A stretch of 64,000 bases of DNA, from contig NZ_JASMRZ010000014.1 of assembly GCF_030462475.1 (NCBI RefSeq), positions 40,671 to 104,670 on the forward strand, written 5' to 3'. Source of the stretch: Variovorax sp. CAN15. Its GTDB lineage: Bacteria; Pseudomonadota; Gammaproteobacteria; Burkholderiales; Burkholderiaceae_C. Positions 61,928-64,000 of the stretch are shown here, one piece after another (position 1 is the first letter of the stretch; each line of letters opens with the position of its first letter). The notes beneath the pieces were generated by a model. The model ran no database searches. It saw nothing but the letters and a program-made list of their open reading frames with translations, and had not been told where the DNA came from. The position numbers were made by a program, and so were the translations under genes.

Positions 61928-63403
61928 TCAGGCAGGCTGAGCGGCGATGGCGCGGCGGGTCGTGTTCGGGGTGAGCAGCGCCACCACGACGAACACCAGC
62001 GCATTCGTCGCCAGCGCCACGAGCCCGGTGTTGAGCGACTTGAACACGACCGGCGCGGCCGGGAACAGCGTACCCAGGTTGGAGCCGGTGGTCATCATGA
62101 AGCCCAACACCGCACTACCCGCCAGGATGCCGGCGAAGGCGGCGTGCCTGTTGCCGAAGGGCTTCTTCATGAGGCTGAAAAGCAGCGAGGGCAGCAGCTG
62201 CGTGAGCAGGCTCGAAGCGAAGATGGCCACCGACACGATGGTGGTGCCGCCGCGCAGCACGAAGTAAACCGCCACCAGCGCGAACACCGGCAGCACGCCG
62301 CGCGCCACACGCGACACCTGCCTGTCGGTGGCGTTGGGCGCGAAGCCTTCCTTGTAGACGTTCTTGCCGATCACGGTGGATGCGGTGAGCAGAATCATCG
62401 AGCCCGGCACCAGCGCGGTGAGCACGCCGGTTCCGCCGATCACGCCGACGAACCACGGGTCGAAGGTGTGCTTCACCAGGCCGAAGAGGGCCAGGTCGAC
62501 GTCGGAGCCCTTGAGCCCCGGCACCTGCAGGATGGCCGCGAAGCCCACGAGGAACAGGAAGGCGATGACCACCTGGTACAGCGGCATCAGGATGGTGTTG
62601 CGGCGCACCGCGCTCGCGCTCTTGGCGGCGTACACCGAGGTGAGGTTGAACGGGTAGAGGTAATAGCCCAGCGCCGTCAGCAGGATGGTCGAGTTGTACC
62701 AGGTGAGGTTCAGGCCCTCTTTCGGGAACTCGAAGAAGCTGGGGTTCGCCGCCTGGATGGCGGTGAACATCGGCGTGACGCCGCCGTAGTAGTGCCACGG
62801 CAGGTAGATGCCGAGGAACACGGCGAGCGCGAGGATGAGGATGTCCTTCACGATGGCGATGCTGGCCGAGCCATGGATGCCCGAGAACAGGATGTAGCTG
62901 ACCATGACCAGCGTGCCGATCCAGATCGCCACCTGCGGCGCGATGGAGCCGTACGAGGCCTCCGACACGATGATGCCGAGCCCGCGCAGCTGGATGGTGA
63001 GCAGCGCGACCATGCCCATGAGCGCCACGATGGACACCAGCACGCCCAGCGCACGGCTGTCGTACTTGTGAGCGAAGAAGTCGGAGAACGACACCAGCTT
63101 GTTCGCCGTGGCGTAGCGCCAGATGGCCGGCAGCATCCAGAAGGCCATCAGGTAGGCCAGGCCGCCGTAGGCCAGGATGTAGAAGGCCGGCGTGCCCTTG
63201 CTGTAAGACCAGCCGCTCGCGCCCAGGAAAGTGAAGGTGGAGAACGACTCGCCCGCCATCAGCAGGAATACCATGATGGCGCCCAGCCCGCGCCCGCCGA
63301 GCGCCCATTGCTCCAGGCTCATGGTGCGGCCGCGCCGCGCGAGCACGGCGAGCGCCAGCGCGCCGGCGACGAACAGGGCGATGACGCCGAGTGCCGCGTT
63401 CAT
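61928..63403 (-). CDS. Sodium:solute symporter (SSS family)
   Basis: From ATG 63403 the 491-residue protein has about thirteen membrane helices and the SSS signature regions AGESFSTFTFLGASGW, FSDFFAHKYDSRALG, GYYLYPFNLTSVYAAKS and ALVPGSMILLTASTVI. It should import a solute with Na+. The overlap with a DUF3311 gene (ATGA) is the normal small-subunit arrangement. The operon context points to a nitrogenous base or related compound as substrate. Confidence 0.9.
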   Translation of the reverse strand: MNAALGVIALFVAGALALAVLARRGRTMSLEQWALGGRGLGAIMVFLLMAGESFSTFTFLGASGWSYSKGTPAFYILAYGGLAYLMAFWMLPAIWRYATANKLVSFSDFFAHKYDSRALGVLVSIVALMGMVALLTIQLRGLGIIVSEASYGSIAPQVAIWIGTLVMVSYILFSGIHGSASIAIVKDILILALAVFLGIYLPWHYYGGVTPMFTAIQAANPSFFEFPKEGLNLTWYNSTILLTALGYYLYPFNLTSVYAAKSASAVRRNTILMPLYQVVIAFLFLVGFAAILQVPGLKGSDVDLALFGLVKHTFDPWFVGVIGGTGVLTALVPGSMILLTASTVIGKNVYKEGFAPNATDRQVSRVARGVLPVFALVAVYFVLRGGTTIVSVAIFASSLLTQLLPSLLFSLMKKPFGNRHAAFAGILAGSAVLGFMMTTGSNLGTLFPAAPVVFKSLNTGLVALATNALVFVVVALLTPNTTRRAIAAQPA

Positions 63404-63615
63404 CGCGCGTCTCCAGCGGAAGAAGAAGGCGCGTCGATGTCGCCTTCGGCGCGGTCGATGACCACCATGATCAGCGAGGTCAGCACCAGCCAGCTGACGT
63501 TCCACACCATCAGGAAGGGCATGCCGAGCACGAAGGTGGGGGCGACGGAGGACAGCCATCCCCCGCTGAAGAAGGCGGCGACCGGCAGTGCGGCAAGCCA
63601 TTTGGCGGATTTCAT
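63400..63615 (-). CDS. DUF3311 small membrane protein, symporter partner
   Basis: The 71-residue protein from ATG 63615 (GAGG a few bases upstream) has two membrane helices (LAALPVAAFFSGGWLSSVAP and FLMVWNVSWLVLTSLIMVV), the DUF3311 pattern. These genes usually lie directly before SSS symporters. The track start at 63717 is rejected because it lies within the operator region. It is the first gene of the operon. Confidence 0.85.
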   Translation of the reverse strand: MKSAKWLAALPVAAFFSGGWLSSVAPTFVLGMPFLMVWNVSWLVLTSLIMVVIDRAEGDIDAPSSSAGDAR

Positions 63616-63658
63616 GGAGGCCTCGATTCTTGTCTCGGGTTGGGATTTTCTGTGATTT

Positions 63659-63690
63659 TGGTTAACCATACAAATTAATTTGGTTAACCA
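63659..63690. promoter_or_regulatory. Two TGGTTAACCA palindromes, likely GntR operator
   Basis: TGGTTAACCA is found at 63659-63668 and 63681-63690, perfect 10-bp palindromes 22 bp apart (about two helical turns), in the divergent gap between DUF3311 and a GntR gene. TGGT-N-ACCA dyads are typical of FadR-type GntR operators. The AT-rich DNA between them probably holds a promoter, so the regulator would repress. Confidence 0.7.
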
Positions 63691-63780
63691 AACGGAGGCG
63701 GATGGTACGGAGCACACGGGGCCGAGTCAATCCGGGGGCTTTCCCTGAGGGGTGGCACGCAGGCAATAATCCGGCTGCCT

Positions 63781-64000
63781 ATGCCCTCCGCCGCCCGCAA
63801 ATCCCCAGCGACCGCCCCCTCCCCCGAACTCACGGAAGCCGACGACGCGAACGTGGACGAACGCGTCTACGGCGCCGTCTCCAAGGCCTTGCTCAGCGGC
63901 AAGCTGCGCCCCGGCACGCCGCTGCGCGAACGCGCGCTGGCCGAGGCGCTGGGCTGCACGCGCGGCGCGGTGCGCAAGGCGCTGGCGCGGCTGGGTTCGG
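63781..64000 (+). CDS. GntR-family regulator (N-terminal part)
   Basis: Seventy-three codons are visible from ATG 63781: a polar N-terminus of about 25 residues, then the winged-helix start ERVYGAVSKALLSGKLRPGT, PLRERALAEALGCTRGAVRK and ALARLGS. This is the FadR/VanR type (FCD effector domain expected beyond the window). It is divergent from the symporter-deaminase operon, with two matching palindromes in between, so it very probably controls that operon. Confidence 0.88.
   Translation, partial: MPSAARKSPATAPSPELTEADDANVDERVYGAVSKALLSGKLRPGTPLRERALAEALGCTRGAVRKALARLGS

Overview
The window is high-GC DNA with the gene order and content of a beta-proteobacterium of the order Burkholderiales. 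A Comamonadaceae genome close to Variovorax is the best guess. This rests on the complete dcw cluster, the dcw-hslUV-dksA linkage, a DksA with a degenerate zinc site, and the mix of transporters and regulators. It is inference, because no database search was possible.

Left part (1-18,940, all minus strand): the division and cell-wall (dcw) cluster, read right to left as mraZ, rsmH, ftsL, ftsI, murE, murF, mraY, murD, ftsW, murG, murC, ddlB, ftsQ, ftsA, ftsZ, then the start of lpxC. Most junctions overlap by 4 nt or are a few bases apart. A sigma70-like promoter and an array of GTG boxes at 10-bp spacing, the expected MraZ operator, sit in front of mraZ. MurD carries an extra Pro/Ala/Glu-rich block of about 215 residues.

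19,000-31,800: housekeeping genes, namely hslU, hslV, a STAS-like protein, a DksA with a long basic N-terminal tail, a DUF945 protein, a CobW-type GTPase, rlmI, and the group dapF, DUF484, ydcF-like and xerC. A roughly 95-bp hairpin-rich repeat occurs three times in intergenic spots (412, 6401 and 29119).

31,800-45,200: accessory metabolism and regulation. A minus-strand run (isochorismatase-like, XapX, Tat-type amidohydrolase, DoxX, MFS with an extra C-terminal domain, alpha/beta hydrolase) faces a LysR regulator. Then follow an AraC/VOC pair, a DsbA-like isomerase, an MFS protein, a broken DUF1016 nuclease gene, and an ECF sigma/anti-sigma/lipoprotein set.

45,300-58,900: the most unusual stretch, with lower GC in places. 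It holds a PAAR-3D-domain effector gene pair followed by several secreted or membrane proteins that look like immunity proteins, and a two-gene Septu-like defence system (AAA ATPase plus HNH nuclease) behind a highly structured non-coding segment. It also has a patatin-like lipase with a beta-trefoil-like partner, and a second copy of the PAAR leader fused to a secreted OmpA-like protein. The two PAAR leaders are direct repeats about 12.9 kb apart.

58,900-64,000: a minus-strand uptake and deamination operon (DUF3311, SSS symporter, cytosine-deaminase-like amidohydrolase, MFS, CMP/dCMP-type deaminase). It is divergent from a GntR regulator, and two TGGTTAACCA palindromes lie between them. I saw no rRNA, tRNA, CRISPR array or insertion sequence.
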